Positions 51,937 to 60,173 of a stretch of DNA of 64,000 nucleotides are shown in pieces; positions within the stretch are counted from its first letter, which is position 1, and each line of letters begins with the position of its first letter. The notes beneath the pieces are model-generated. The model searched no databases. It was not told the DNA's origin and saw only the letters and a list, made by a program, of their open reading frames with translations. The position numbers and the translations under genes are program-made. This stretch comes from Mucilaginibacter flavus (GTDB taxonomy: Bacteria; Bacteroidota; Bacteroidia; Sphingobacteriales; Sphingobacteriaceae): positions 195,607-259,606 of the forward strand of contig NZ_JAUFPS010000024.1 in assembly GCF_030409315.1 (NCBI RefSeq), read 5' to 3'.

Positions 51937-53049
51937 ATGAAAAAAATACACTACCCAAACCTCAATTTTGTTAGATCACTTGCGGCTCTCATCGTTGTAT
52001 TTCATCATACCGAGCAACTTAAATCACTTCACGGTTTACCGAATCATTGGGGGTACCCACCAGTTGTATTAGTTGGAAAATTAAGTGTCGATCTGTTTTT
52101 TTCATTGAGTGGCTTCCTAATCACATCTTTAATATTAGCAGAAAAAGAAAGCTTCAAAAGAGTAGATATCAAGAAATTTTTAATGCGTAGGGTATTGAAA
52201 ATTTGGCCTTTATATTATTTAATATTTGTAATTGCCATATTAATTAACTTTTACATCCCGGCACTTCGGTTAAATAGCACCTTTATTTCACCCCAGGGAA
52301 GTTTTATCGAAAATATATTTTTGTATATCGCTTTCTTACCCCATGTTCAGATCTATTTTATTGGCCCAATACTGTATTGCGCCCAGGCTTGGTCAATAGG
52401 CATTGAAGAGTATTTTTATCTTTTTTGGCCTTTTGTAGTTAACCGTCTAAAATTTAAAGGCTTGATGATTTTTATCATCGGCTTTGTTATTGTATACCTT
52501 ATAGCTGTAGCTGGGGTAAAACATTTATACATTACTAAATACCACACCAACGTTTTTTGGAGCGAACTAAATGATTTCATGCGCGATGGCTTAAAGTTTG
52601 ATTGCTTGCTAATCGGAGGTTTCTTTGCTATACTAAATATCAAATTTGATTTAAAAAAATATCTTACCAATAAATTTTTCCAGGCATTTTTATACGTTTT
52701 AGAGATATTTTTAGTGTTTTACGACGTTGTTCCAAAAATGGTAATGTGGGAAGTACACGCCGGTATTTATGGCTTAATCATTTATAATCTTGTACATCCT
52801 GATACCAGCATAATCAATATGGAATATCCTATATTCAACTTTTTGGGTAAAATATCGTACGGGATTTACATGTACCACATAGTTGTGGTAAACGTACTGA
52901 TTGTTTTATTAAATCATTTTCACGCAATGTATCTGCTTTATCCACTTGTATATATAGGGGTTATTTGCTTAGCGTGGATATCATTTAATTATTATGAAAA
53001 GTACTTCCTTAATTTAAAAACGGCTTATCAAAAATTCGCTACAGGTTGA
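51937..53049 (+). CDS. Acyltransferase 3 family membrane protein
   Basis: From ATG 51937 the protein has 370 residues with about ten membrane helices. The start NFVRSLAALIVVFHHTEQ, then SVDLFFSLSGFLI and AWSIGIEEYFYLFWP, are the family motifs. Such enzymes acetylate surface polysaccharides. The gene is more AT-rich than its neighbours, as if acquired. Confidence 0.9.
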   Translation: MKKIHYPNLNFVRSLAALIVVFHHTEQLKSLHGLPNHWGYPPVVLVGKLSVDLFFSLSGFLITSLILAEKESFKRVDIKKFLMRRVLKIWPLYYLIFVIAILINFYIPALRLNSTFISPQGSFIENIFLYIAFLPHVQIYFIGPILYCAQAWSIGIEEYFYLFWPFVVNRLKFKGLMIFIIGFVIVYLIAVAGVKHLYITKYHTNVFWSELNDFMRDGLKFDCLLIGGFFAILNIKFDLKKYLTNKFFQAFLYVLEIFLVFYDVVPKMVMWEVHAGIYGLIIYNLVHPDTSIINMEYPIFNFLGKISYGIYMYHIVVVNVLIVLLNHFHAMYLLYPLVYIGVICLAWISFNYYEKYFLNLKTAYQKFATG

Positions 53050-53177
53050 TCATCAAAAGGCAATTCACGCTATTACTCGCCTTGCAAGTGCAAAAAGTTT
53101 GATAAATACTTTTGCTTGACCACAAATACATCGTTGCGTTTGTTTAACTAACAAAAAATTAATCCATTTTAATACTA

Positions 53178-53242
53178 AAAACAATAAAGCGAAAGCCTTA
53201 CTGAGTTTTTAAAACTCAGTAAGGCTTTCGCTTTATTGTTTT
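53178..53242. repeat. 65-base perfect hairpin
   Basis: Perfect 32-base arms around a single T, with the centre words AAGCCTTACTGAGTTTT and its complement. It stands between convergent genes and is related in layout to the 2056 and 57209 hairpins. Confidence 0.9.
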
Positions 53243-53286
53243 GCCTTTAAAGGTTAAAAGGCAGTTGTCTAATTTATAAACTATTC

Positions 53287-54531
53287 TTAGTTTCTATCCG
53301 GTGCAAAAGCATCAATACCAATAGCCGTTTTATCGCCCGATACAATCTCCTGTACCAATAAACCTGTAGCCGCACCTAAGCCCAGACCCATCATCCCGTG
53401 GCCGGTAGCTATAACCAGGTTACTGAATTTATTGCTACGACCTATATAAGGCAAACCATCGGCAGACGAAGGACGGAAACCAAACCAGATATCTTTTTCA
53501 GTTGGTACCGCCGGTTTTAAACCAGGGAAGTATTTAGGTACCGATTCAACAATGCCCTTTACCCGGTTCATATTAATGCGGCTGTTAATCTTATCCAGCT
53601 CCATAGTACCGCCGTAGCGTAAGCCACCATTCATCGGGGTAATGGCTATACGGGCTTCGGCCAACAAAGCGGGGATCTCCATCGCTGGTACTTCTTGCTT
53701 CACGTTAAAGGAATATCCTTTACCAGGCATCAGCAAAATCTTTATGCCTAATAACTTCCCAATAGCCGGCGACCATGAGCCACCTGCCACAATATATTCA
53801 TCGGCAGTAAATTTTTCGTTGTGCGATAACACAGTGCTTACTTTACCACCGGTAGTTTCAATTTTAGTTACCTCTTTATTGGTCACCAGGTTTACGCCGG
53901 CGCCTTTCAGGTATTTTAAAAAGGCAGCCATCAGTTTATTGGGCGATAAGTGCGCATCGCAACGGTAATGTACCGCGCCTAATACATCAAGCTCCAAATT
54001 GGGCTGTAATGCCTTACATTCTGACGGGCTAAGCACTGCCATATCCAAACCCAACTCCCGCCCTTTTTCAGCCATGTGGGCTTCTTCTTCACCTGCCTTT
54101 TCGGTTTTGTAAAACATCAGGATGCCTTTTTCTACCAGGTCGAAATCAAAGCCGGATTGCTTGCTTAAATCTTCGTAAAGTTTTTTGCTGAGCAAGGATA
54201 GTTCGGTTAAGGGCGTGGCCGATCTTTCAACATGACCGGCGTTTGCTTTCTGCAAAAATTTCAATCCCCAGGAAATCAACTGCGGATTCAAGGATGGTTT
54301 AACATAAAACGGACTTTTACTGTTAAACATCCACTTAATTCCCTGCGACACCATACCCGGCGTAGCCAGTGGAATAAAATGACTTGGCACAATCATACCG
54401 GCATTGCCGTATGAACAGCTATCGGTCATATCTCCCTTATCCAAAACCGTTACCTGGTGCCCGGCCTTGTGCAAATAGTAAGCCGAGCTTAAACCAACTA
54501 TACCACCACCTATGATCAGTACTTTTGACAT
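53287..54531 (-). CDS. D-amino-acid/hydroxyproline dehydrogenase (FAD)
   Basis: From ATG 54531 the protein has 414 residues. The dinucleotide-binding motif GGGIVGLSSAYYLHKAG opens the chain, and the C-terminal GHGMMGLGLGAATG closes the FAD site, as in DadA-type oxidoreductases. With the epimerase and DHDPS-like genes upstream on the same strand it fits cis-4-hydroxy-D-proline dehydrogenase in hydroxyproline breakdown, though DadA specificity cannot be excluded. Confidence 0.85.
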   Translation of the reverse strand: MSKVLIIGGGIVGLSSAYYLHKAGHQVTVLDKGDMTDSCSYGNAGMIVPSHFIPLATPGMVSQGIKWMFNSKSPFYVKPSLNPQLISWGLKFLQKANAGHVERSATPLTELSLLSKKLYEDLSKQSGFDFDLVEKGILMFYKTEKAGEEEAHMAEKGRELGLDMAVLSPSECKALQPNLELDVLGAVHYRCDAHLSPNKLMAAFLKYLKGAGVNLVTNKEVTKIETTGGKVSTVLSHNEKFTADEYIVAGGSWSPAIGKLLGIKILLMPGKGYSFNVKQEVPAMEIPALLAEARIAITPMNGGLRYGGTMELDKINSRINMNRVKGIVESVPKYFPGLKPAVPTEKDIWFGFRPSSADGLPYIGRSNKFSNLVIATGHGMMGLGLGAATGLLVQEIVSGDKTAIGIDAFAPDRN

Positions 54532-54575
54532 TTTTATTTTAGAGCTTAAAGCCAAAGGCTTAATTTATTTACCAA

Positions 54576-54672
54576 CCGTCATTGCGAGGAACGAAGCAAT
54601 CCCAAACTATACAGGGCCGATTTACATGGCTTATCTGCTAATTGGGGATTGCTTCGTTCCTCGCAATGACGG
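54576..54672. repeat. Long inverted repeat inside the hydroxyproline cluster
   Basis: Perfect 28-base arms at 54576-54603 and 54645-54672 with a 41-base loop, beginning CCGTCATTGCGAGGAACG. This unit resembles dispersed repeats of Sphingobacteriaceae. It separates the epimerase and dehydrogenase genes. Confidence 0.85.
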
Positions 54673-54697
54673 ATTATTTTATTTATTTCTGTAGCTA

Positions 54698-55699
54698 TTA
54701 TATCACCTGAAAACCGTGCGCGTACGGATCATCATCATCAATTTTGATGGTGTTGTAGCCGTAAACCTTGGCCCAGCCTTCTACACTTGGGATAATGGCA
54801 TCTAATTCGCCTATCTTAACCTCTTCCTCTACCCTGCCGGTAAATTTGCTGCCTATGATGCTTTCGTGGATAAAAGGCTCGCCAACTTTAAGCTTGCCTT
54901 TGGCATGCCATTGCGCCATACGTGCCGATGTGCCGGTACCGCAAGGTGATCTGTCAATCGCTTTATCGCCATAAAAAACAGCGTTGCGGGCGGTTGATGT
55001 TTCATCTAACACTGCGCCAGCCCAAAGGATGTGGGTGCAGGTGTTAATGGTAGGATCTTGAGGGTGTACAAACTGGTATTTTTCGTTGATGCGTTTGCGC
55101 AAAACCTGGCTCCATGCAATCAGCTGTCCGGCAGTGTAGTTTTCAATACCGCCAAAGTTTGGCTGCGGATCAACAATAGCATAGTAGTTACCACCGTATG
55201 ATACATCGATGGTTAAAGTGCCCAGATCAGGACATTCCACTTCCAGATTGGTAGCTGCAAGATAAGCGGCTACGTTTTTCAACTTAACCGAGGTAACTTT
55301 TTTACCTTCCTGCTTATATTCAATCAGTACTAAACCGGCCGGTGCTTCCATGCGCACAATGCCTGGTACTTTAGGCTGAATTAATCCTTCTTCAATAGCT
55401 ATGGTGATGGTACCAATAGTACCATGGCCACACATGGGCAAACAGCCGCTGGTTTCAATAAATAAAACTGCCACATCATTAGCCGGGTCATGAGGGGGGT
55501 ACAATATACTGCCCGACATCATATCATGCCCGCGGGGCTCAAACATCAGGCCGGTACGTATCCAGTCGTACTCTTTTAAAAAGTGCTGACGTTTCTGGCT
55601 CATGTTATCGCCCTTAAGCGTGGGGCCACCGCCGGCAACCAATCGCACAGGATTGCCACAGGTATGGGCATCTACACAAAAAAAAGTTTTACTACTCAT
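54698..55699 (-). CDS. 4-hydroxyproline epimerase
   Basis: The 333-residue protein has both catalytic Cys of the proline racemase family: Cys90 in CLPMCGHGTIG and a second in DRSPCGTGTSAR. Two Cys residues rule out the trans-3-hydroxyproline dehydratase type, which has Thr. The enzyme converts trans-4-hydroxy-L-proline to cis-4-hydroxy-D-proline. It lies between the DHDPS-like and dehydrogenase genes. Confidence 0.92.
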   Translation of the reverse strand: MSSKTFFCVDAHTCGNPVRLVAGGGPTLKGDNMSQKRQHFLKEYDWIRTGLMFEPRGHDMMSGSILYPPHDPANDVAVLFIETSGCLPMCGHGTIGTITIAIEEGLIQPKVPGIVRMEAPAGLVLIEYKQEGKKVTSVKLKNVAAYLAATNLEVECPDLGTLTIDVSYGGNYYAIVDPQPNFGGIENYTAGQLIAWSQVLRKRINEKYQFVHPQDPTINTCTHILWAGAVLDETSTARNAVFYGDKAIDRSPCGTGTSARMAQWHAKGKLKVGEPFIHESIIGSKFTGRVEEEVKIGELDAIIPSVEGWAKVYGYNTIKIDDDDPYAHGFQVI

Positions 55700-55763
55700 A
55701 TATAAGCTAAAAGCTTAAGGCGCAAGGCCAAAAGCTTTGATTTTATTTATAGATATTGTGATT

Positions 55764-56705
55764 TTATTGAGCCTCAACTTCGGCCAGTTTTCCCCAGCTG
55801 CCAGCAGGCAATTCAGGGCGAACAGCAATCGCATCGTTAATGATTTTTAATACTTTGGTACGCTCTTCGCCAATTAAAGGCAAACGTGGGGCACGTACGT
55901 TTTCGGTACCAATGCCGTTGGCCACCTCGGCCAGTTTAATGTACTGAACTAATTTAGCGTGAATATCCAATTCCAATACCGGTAAAAACCAACGGTAAAT
56001 GGTTAATGCTTCGGCAATTCTGCCGGCTTTTACCAAACGGAAAATAGCAACGGTTTCTTTAGGGAAGGCGTCAACCAAACCGGCAACCCAACCATCGGCA
56101 CCCATCACCAAACTTTCCATAGCCAGGGGATCAACACCTGTTAAGATAGCGAAACGGTTACCAAAACGGTTAATCATTTTAGTAACGTTTGATACATTAC
56201 GGGTTGATTCTTTTACAGCCTGAATGTTATCATAAACCGATAGTTTTTCAAACATATCCAGCGTAACCTCAATTTTATAATCAACCGGGTTGTTGTATAT
56301 CATAATTGGCAGTTTGGTGCTTTCGGCAACCGCGCCAATAAAGGCCAAAGTTTCACGCTCTTCGCTGTTGTAGCGCATTGGCGGCAACAACATTAAAGCA
56401 TCGGCACCGGTATCAAACGCCCTTTGGGCACAAGCAACAGCAGCTTTGGTAGTTTGCTCGGCAATGTTAAGTATTACAGGTACTTTGCCGGCTACAAAGT
56501 CAATAGTGTGTTTTAATAATGCAAACTTCTCATCATCGCTCAGCACGCTGGCTTCGCCTAATGATCCGCCCAAAATGAAACCATCAACACCAGCTTCCAG
56601 CTGCGCGTTCAGGTTTACATCAAATGCATCAAAATCCAGTTCGTCATTATCGGTGAACTTGGTGGTTACCGCAGGGAATACGCCTTTCCAGTCAAAAGTT
56701 ATCAT
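55764..56705 (-). CDS. DHDPS-family lyase/deaminase (hydroxyproline pathway)
   Basis: The 313-residue TIM-barrel has GGSLGEASVLSDDEK near 45, YNNPVDYK near 140 and the Schiff-base Lys in IQAVKEST near 165. In this context it is most likely the deaminase that turns pyrroline-4-hydroxy-2-carboxylate into 2-oxoglutarate semialdehyde, not dihydrodipicolinate synthase. It is the first gene of the minus-strand group. Confidence 0.88.
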   Translation of the reverse strand: MITFDWKGVFPAVTTKFTDNDELDFDAFDVNLNAQLEAGVDGFILGGSLGEASVLSDDEKFALLKHTIDFVAGKVPVILNIAEQTTKAAVACAQRAFDTGADALMLLPPMRYNSEERETLAFIGAVAESTKLPIMIYNNPVDYKIEVTLDMFEKLSVYDNIQAVKESTRNVSNVTKMINRFGNRFAILTGVDPLAMESLVMGADGWVAGLVDAFPKETVAIFRLVKAGRIAEALTIYRWFLPVLELDIHAKLVQYIKLAEVANGIGTENVRAPRLPLIGEERTKVLKIINDAIAVRPELPAGSWGKLAEVEAQ

Positions 56706-57287
56706 TGTATCTATTTTTTAACAAAATTAAGGTTGTAGATAGTTATTATTCATTTACAATTTAACAATCATTAGCCGGATTTTAACTTCATTTATCTTTT
56801 TTTGTTAAAAAAAGTAGACTAAGGTAAGTTTTTGGGTTAAGATATGGTTAAGGGAGGGTTGTCTGAAGGAGGAAATTATTGAATTATTGAATTATTGAAT
56901 TATTCTTTTTTTCGAAGTCTTTATTCCTTTATCCAAAAATCTTTTGTCCAAAAGTCCAAAAGTCTTAAAGTCCTTTCTCCAATAATGGCGTTGCCTGCGG
57001 CCGGGCTGTATGCTCATACAGCGCACAAGGCCTTAGGCGCAAGGCAGGTATCCGCTGCCATCCCTAACGCGATTGTCTGAATCAGAATTTTCAGAATTTG
57101 AGAATTAGCAGAATAGGGATATTATGAGTCCGTGATCCTTGGACTTGTGAAATTAGAACGCGCAATGGGCACGCAGAAATTTATGCCGAATTAGATGTCG
57201 TAAAAGCCAGACTTACGAAGTTTTAAAAACTTCGTAAGTCTTCTCATTTTTCAAAAAGTCTTAACTCTTGATTCTTGACTCTTGATT
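56706..57287. other. Intergenic region with word repeats
   Basis: 582 bases. Includes tandem GAATTATT units (56878-56902), the TCCAAAAGTCC word series (56918-56980), a 33-base hairpin at 57209-57241 and a period-7 GAYTCTT tract at 57256-57290. The promoter of the hydroxyproline genes should be near 56720. No gene supported. Confidence 0.65.
57209..57241. repeat. 33-base perfect hairpin repeat, copy 2
   Basis: Arms identical to the copy at 2056-2088; only the centre base differs (A for G). The words before it are also similar. Confidence 0.9.
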
Positions 57288-58310
57288 CTATCCCTTCAAA
57301 GATGAATTCCTTATCCTCAAATCGGTTTTAAGTACAATAGATTGTGGTTTGGCAGATGATGAGCGGTCATTAAGTTTCTCTAACAATACGGTGATCACAT
57401 TATCGGCTATGGCTTCAACCGGTTGAGCGATGGCTGTTACCGGGGGCGAGTGCAATTTAAATACATCATAATCATCAAAAGAAATTACGGCAACATCGGT
57501 AGGCGCTTTTTTGCCTAACTCGTTCAGTACTTTTAAGCCGCAGGTACCAATATGGTTGGTACCGAACAATATAGCATCTATATCCGGGTTTGCTTTAACA
57601 AAGTCGCGAAGGGGAGCCATAATTTGCTCTTCATCCTGGTTAAAGGGGATTTCTTTAATGATAGGAGGCTTAAAACCATTGCTTATTATGGCATCGCGAT
57701 AACCTTTTACTCTATCCATCATTTGGGTTTGATGGGATGCAAAGGTTACAAAGGCTATATTTTTAAAACCCTGATCCATTAAATGCTTTGTAGCGTTATA
57801 GGTACTGAAAAGATTGTCGACCTCAATAAAATCGGTTTTAACGCCAGGCAGGTGCCTGTCAAACAATACCACCGGCATGCCATCTTTGATCAGCGATTGA
57901 ATATCTTCTTCAATCCCTTCTGGTGGTGCCATAATGTAGCCATCCACGTGCCTGTCGCGAAACATGCCTATCAGGTCCTTGGTTTTATTGGTATCATTAT
58001 CGGTACTGCAATAAATGATCTTGTAACCATTTACATAAGCCCGATCTTCTATCAGGCGTGCAATGCTGGCGAAGAATGGGTTCGAGATATCCTCTACCAT
58101 CAAACCAATGGTATTTGATTTGCCGGTGCGTAAGCTTTTGGCCAACGAGTTTGGTTTGTAGCCAACCTCGGCTACATGTTTCATTACACGTTCAACAAGA
58201 TCATTACTGATCCTTTTTTCCTGGGCGCGCCCGTTAAGGATAAATGATATAGTAGTTTTTGATACGTTTAGCTCGTTGGCGATGTCAACAATTGATAGTT
58301 TCTTCTTCAC
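57288..58310 (-). CDS. LacI-family transcriptional regulator
   Basis: The 340-residue protein has the LacI helix-turn-helix (SIVDIANELNVSKTTISF near 5-22) and a periplasmic-binding-type sensor domain with SNPFFASIARLIEDRAY and DVAVISFDDYDVFKLHSPP. It lies downstream of the MFS gene, and two candidate operators stand before its start. It probably controls the sugar locus. Confidence 0.94.
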   Translation of the reverse strand: MKKKLSIVDIANELNVSKTTISFILNGRAQEKRISNDLVERVMKHVAEVGYKPNSLAKSLRTGKSNTIGLMVEDISNPFFASIARLIEDRAYVNGYKIIYCSTDNDTNKTKDLIGMFRDRHVDGYIMAPPEGIEEDIQSLIKDGMPVVLFDRHLPGVKTDFIEVDNLFSTYNATKHLMDQGFKNIAFVTFASHQTQMMDRVKGYRDAIISNGFKPPIIKEIPFNQDEEQIMAPLRDFVKANPDIDAILFGTNHIGTCGLKVLNELGKKAPTDVAVISFDDYDVFKLHSPPVTAIAQPVEAIADNVITVLLEKLNDRSSSAKPQSIVLKTDLRIRNSSLKG

Positions 58311-58377
58311 CCCTTTTATATATTGGTTATTTCAAATATAGGGCAATATAAGGAGATTGTAAACACAGCATCACCAG

Positions 58378-58410
58378 TTAATCGATTTATTTTAATACTA
58401 AATCGGTTAA
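58378..58410. promoter_or_regulatory. Candidate LacI operators before the regulator
   Basis: TTAATCGATTTA at 58378-58389 and TAAATCGGTTAA at 58399-58410 are the same motif in opposite orientation (TTAAYCGATTTA). The position implies autoregulation. Confidence 0.65.
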
Positions 58411-58451
58411 CTATAAATATGATGCTGAGAATGTATCCTGTAGCGGGAAAG

Positions 58452-59687
58452 CTAAACCGCTTTTTTATTTAACCTTGGGTACATAAAGCCAAACGCGAAT
58501 ATAACAACGTAACAAATAATAGGCAAATAATAGGCGGTAGCCACGTTGTGGTTGGCAATTTGGCCCATCACTAACGGAAATAATCCGCCACCTACTACAC
58601 CCATTACAATAAAAGATGATGCCTGCTGTGTTTTGGCGCCCATATCTTTCAAACCTAAACTAAATATGGTAGGGAACATGATACTGAAGAAAAAGTTGAT
58701 GAATAACAACGCGATAAACGAAGGCCAGCCAAAGCCCTGCGCTACAATAATACACATCACAATATTGCCCAGTGCAAATATCGACAGCAGTTTATATGGT
58801 TTGATAAAGCGCATCAACGCGGTACCTGCAAAACGCCCCACCATCATCATTACCATACTTAACGAAAAATAATACCCGGCATGCTCATCTGATAAATGCA
58901 TAATTTCGCGCCCGTAATTGATAAAAAAGGCCCAGGTGCCGCCTTGCGCGCCAACATTGAATAATTGAGCTATGGCTGCAAAAACAAAATGCTTATGTTT
59001 AAATAAGCTCTTATTGGTTTCTTCCACACCGGCAACTGCGTATGAATCTTCGGCAACCACATGAGGATCGGTAAGGTCTGGCACCTTTACCATCGAAAAC
59101 AATAAAGCTACAGCGGCAACAACTATGCCTATGATGATATACAGGTGCTTAACCGACACCAGGTCGTTTGAATGTTCTTGTCCGGCTTTTAATACAAAGT
59201 AACTGCCCACGAGCGGACCAATAATTCCACCTACCCCATTAAACGCCTGAGCAAAATTTATCCGCTGGTCGCTGGTACGCTGATCGCCCAGGGAGGCAAC
59301 AAACGGATGGGCCACGGTTTCTAAAGTAGCCATACCGCAGGCCAGTATAAATAATGCTATCCTGAAAAATATAAACGACTCGGCATTTGCGGCCGGAATA
59401 AACAAAAACGCGCCTATAGCGTAAAAGGTAAGTCCCATTAAAACACCAGCTTTATAGCCGAAACGTTTCATAAATAAGCCGGCGGGGATACCCATAAAAA
59501 AGTATGCACCAAAAATTGACAATTGCACGTAGGCCGATCTTGACTTGGAAATATGCAACACATTTTGAAAATGCTTATTCAGCGTATCGCCAAGGGTCAT
59601 AGAAATACCCCACATTAAAAATAGTGAAGTAACAAATATGAGTACCACAAGGTACTTGCGTTCGGTAAAGTTGGGCTTGGTGCTCAT
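58452..59687 (-). CDS. FucP-type MFS sugar:proton symporter
   Basis: The 411-residue protein has about 12 hydrophobic helices. FLMWGISMTLGDTLNKHF, then AYFFMGIPAGLFMKRFGYK and FAQAFNGVGGIIGPL are typical of the L-fucose/glucose-galactose permease family. It imports a hexose. It lies before lacI on the same strand and carries candidate operators upstream at 59755-59788. Confidence 0.91.
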   Translation of the reverse strand: MSTKPNFTERKYLVVLIFVTSLFLMWGISMTLGDTLNKHFQNVLHISKSRSAYVQLSIFGAYFFMGIPAGLFMKRFGYKAGVLMGLTFYAIGAFLFIPAANAESFIFFRIALFILACGMATLETVAHPFVASLGDQRTSDQRINFAQAFNGVGGIIGPLVGSYFVLKAGQEHSNDLVSVKHLYIIIGIVVAAVALLFSMVKVPDLTDPHVVAEDSYAVAGVEETNKSLFKHKHFVFAAIAQLFNVGAQGGTWAFFINYGREIMHLSDEHAGYYFSLSMVMMMVGRFAGTALMRFIKPYKLLSIFALGNIVMCIIVAQGFGWPSFIALLFINFFFSIMFPTIFSLGLKDMGAKTQQASSFIVMGVVGGGLFPLVMGQIANHNVATAYYLPIICYVVIFAFGFMYPRLNKKAV

Positions 59688-59754
59688 TATAAAGGTTTAT
59701 TCAGTTGTTAATTGGTGATTGCAAATTAATTGAAATCTTTGAATTATACACATC

Positions 59755-59788
59755 TAAAACGATTTATTTTTTCATAAAATCGCTTTTA
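59755..59788. promoter_or_regulatory. Candidate LacI operators before the symporter
   Basis: TAAAACGATTTA (59755-59766) and TAAAATCGCTTTTA (59775-59788) resemble the motif before the regulator. Confidence 0.55.
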
Positions 59789-60173
59789 CCTCTTTTTAAC
59801 CCCAATCTTATTGATGAATGGGCAACCTTTTCGTTAAATTTTAGCGGCAATGCTCCTGAAAGCGCCTTTTAAATCCCAATCAGCAAAATTGGGGCTAAAG
59901 CCCTCTTCCATGGCTACTTATATGAGCCGTTGGCTAAAGCCAGAATGGCAATGAATAAAAAACTGATAAAAGCGAATTAAAAATTCATTGCCGTCCCATT
60001 TATGGGGGCGGAAGAATAGCAGTCGAAAAACCGGCTTTAGCCCAAATAAACCCGGTATTTTTAAAGCGATTTACCAAGGGAATCTCATCCCCCAAAACTA
60101 ATTGTGCCTGCAATATATATTACAGGCACAATTAGCATTTTTAATAAGTCAATACAATTCGGGATCACTGCTA
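59789..60173. other. Intergenic repeat region between symporter and GH92
   Basis: Contains GGCTAAAGCC-type palindromes (59870-60055), related to the unit at 32372, and a perfect 13-base hairpin CTAATTGTGCCTG / CAGGCACAATTAG at 60098-60135 that should terminate the GH92 transcript. No gene supported. Confidence 0.65.
60094..60135 (-). terminator. Terminator of the GH92 gene
   Basis: Perfect 13-base arms CTAATTGTGCCTG and CAGGCACAATTAG, followed on the minus strand by TTTT. Confidence 0.65.

Noticed and set aside
55764..56705. dapA (lysine synthesis)
   Set aside because: Position in the hydroxyproline cluster makes the deaminase role more likely; family membership alone does not show DapA function.
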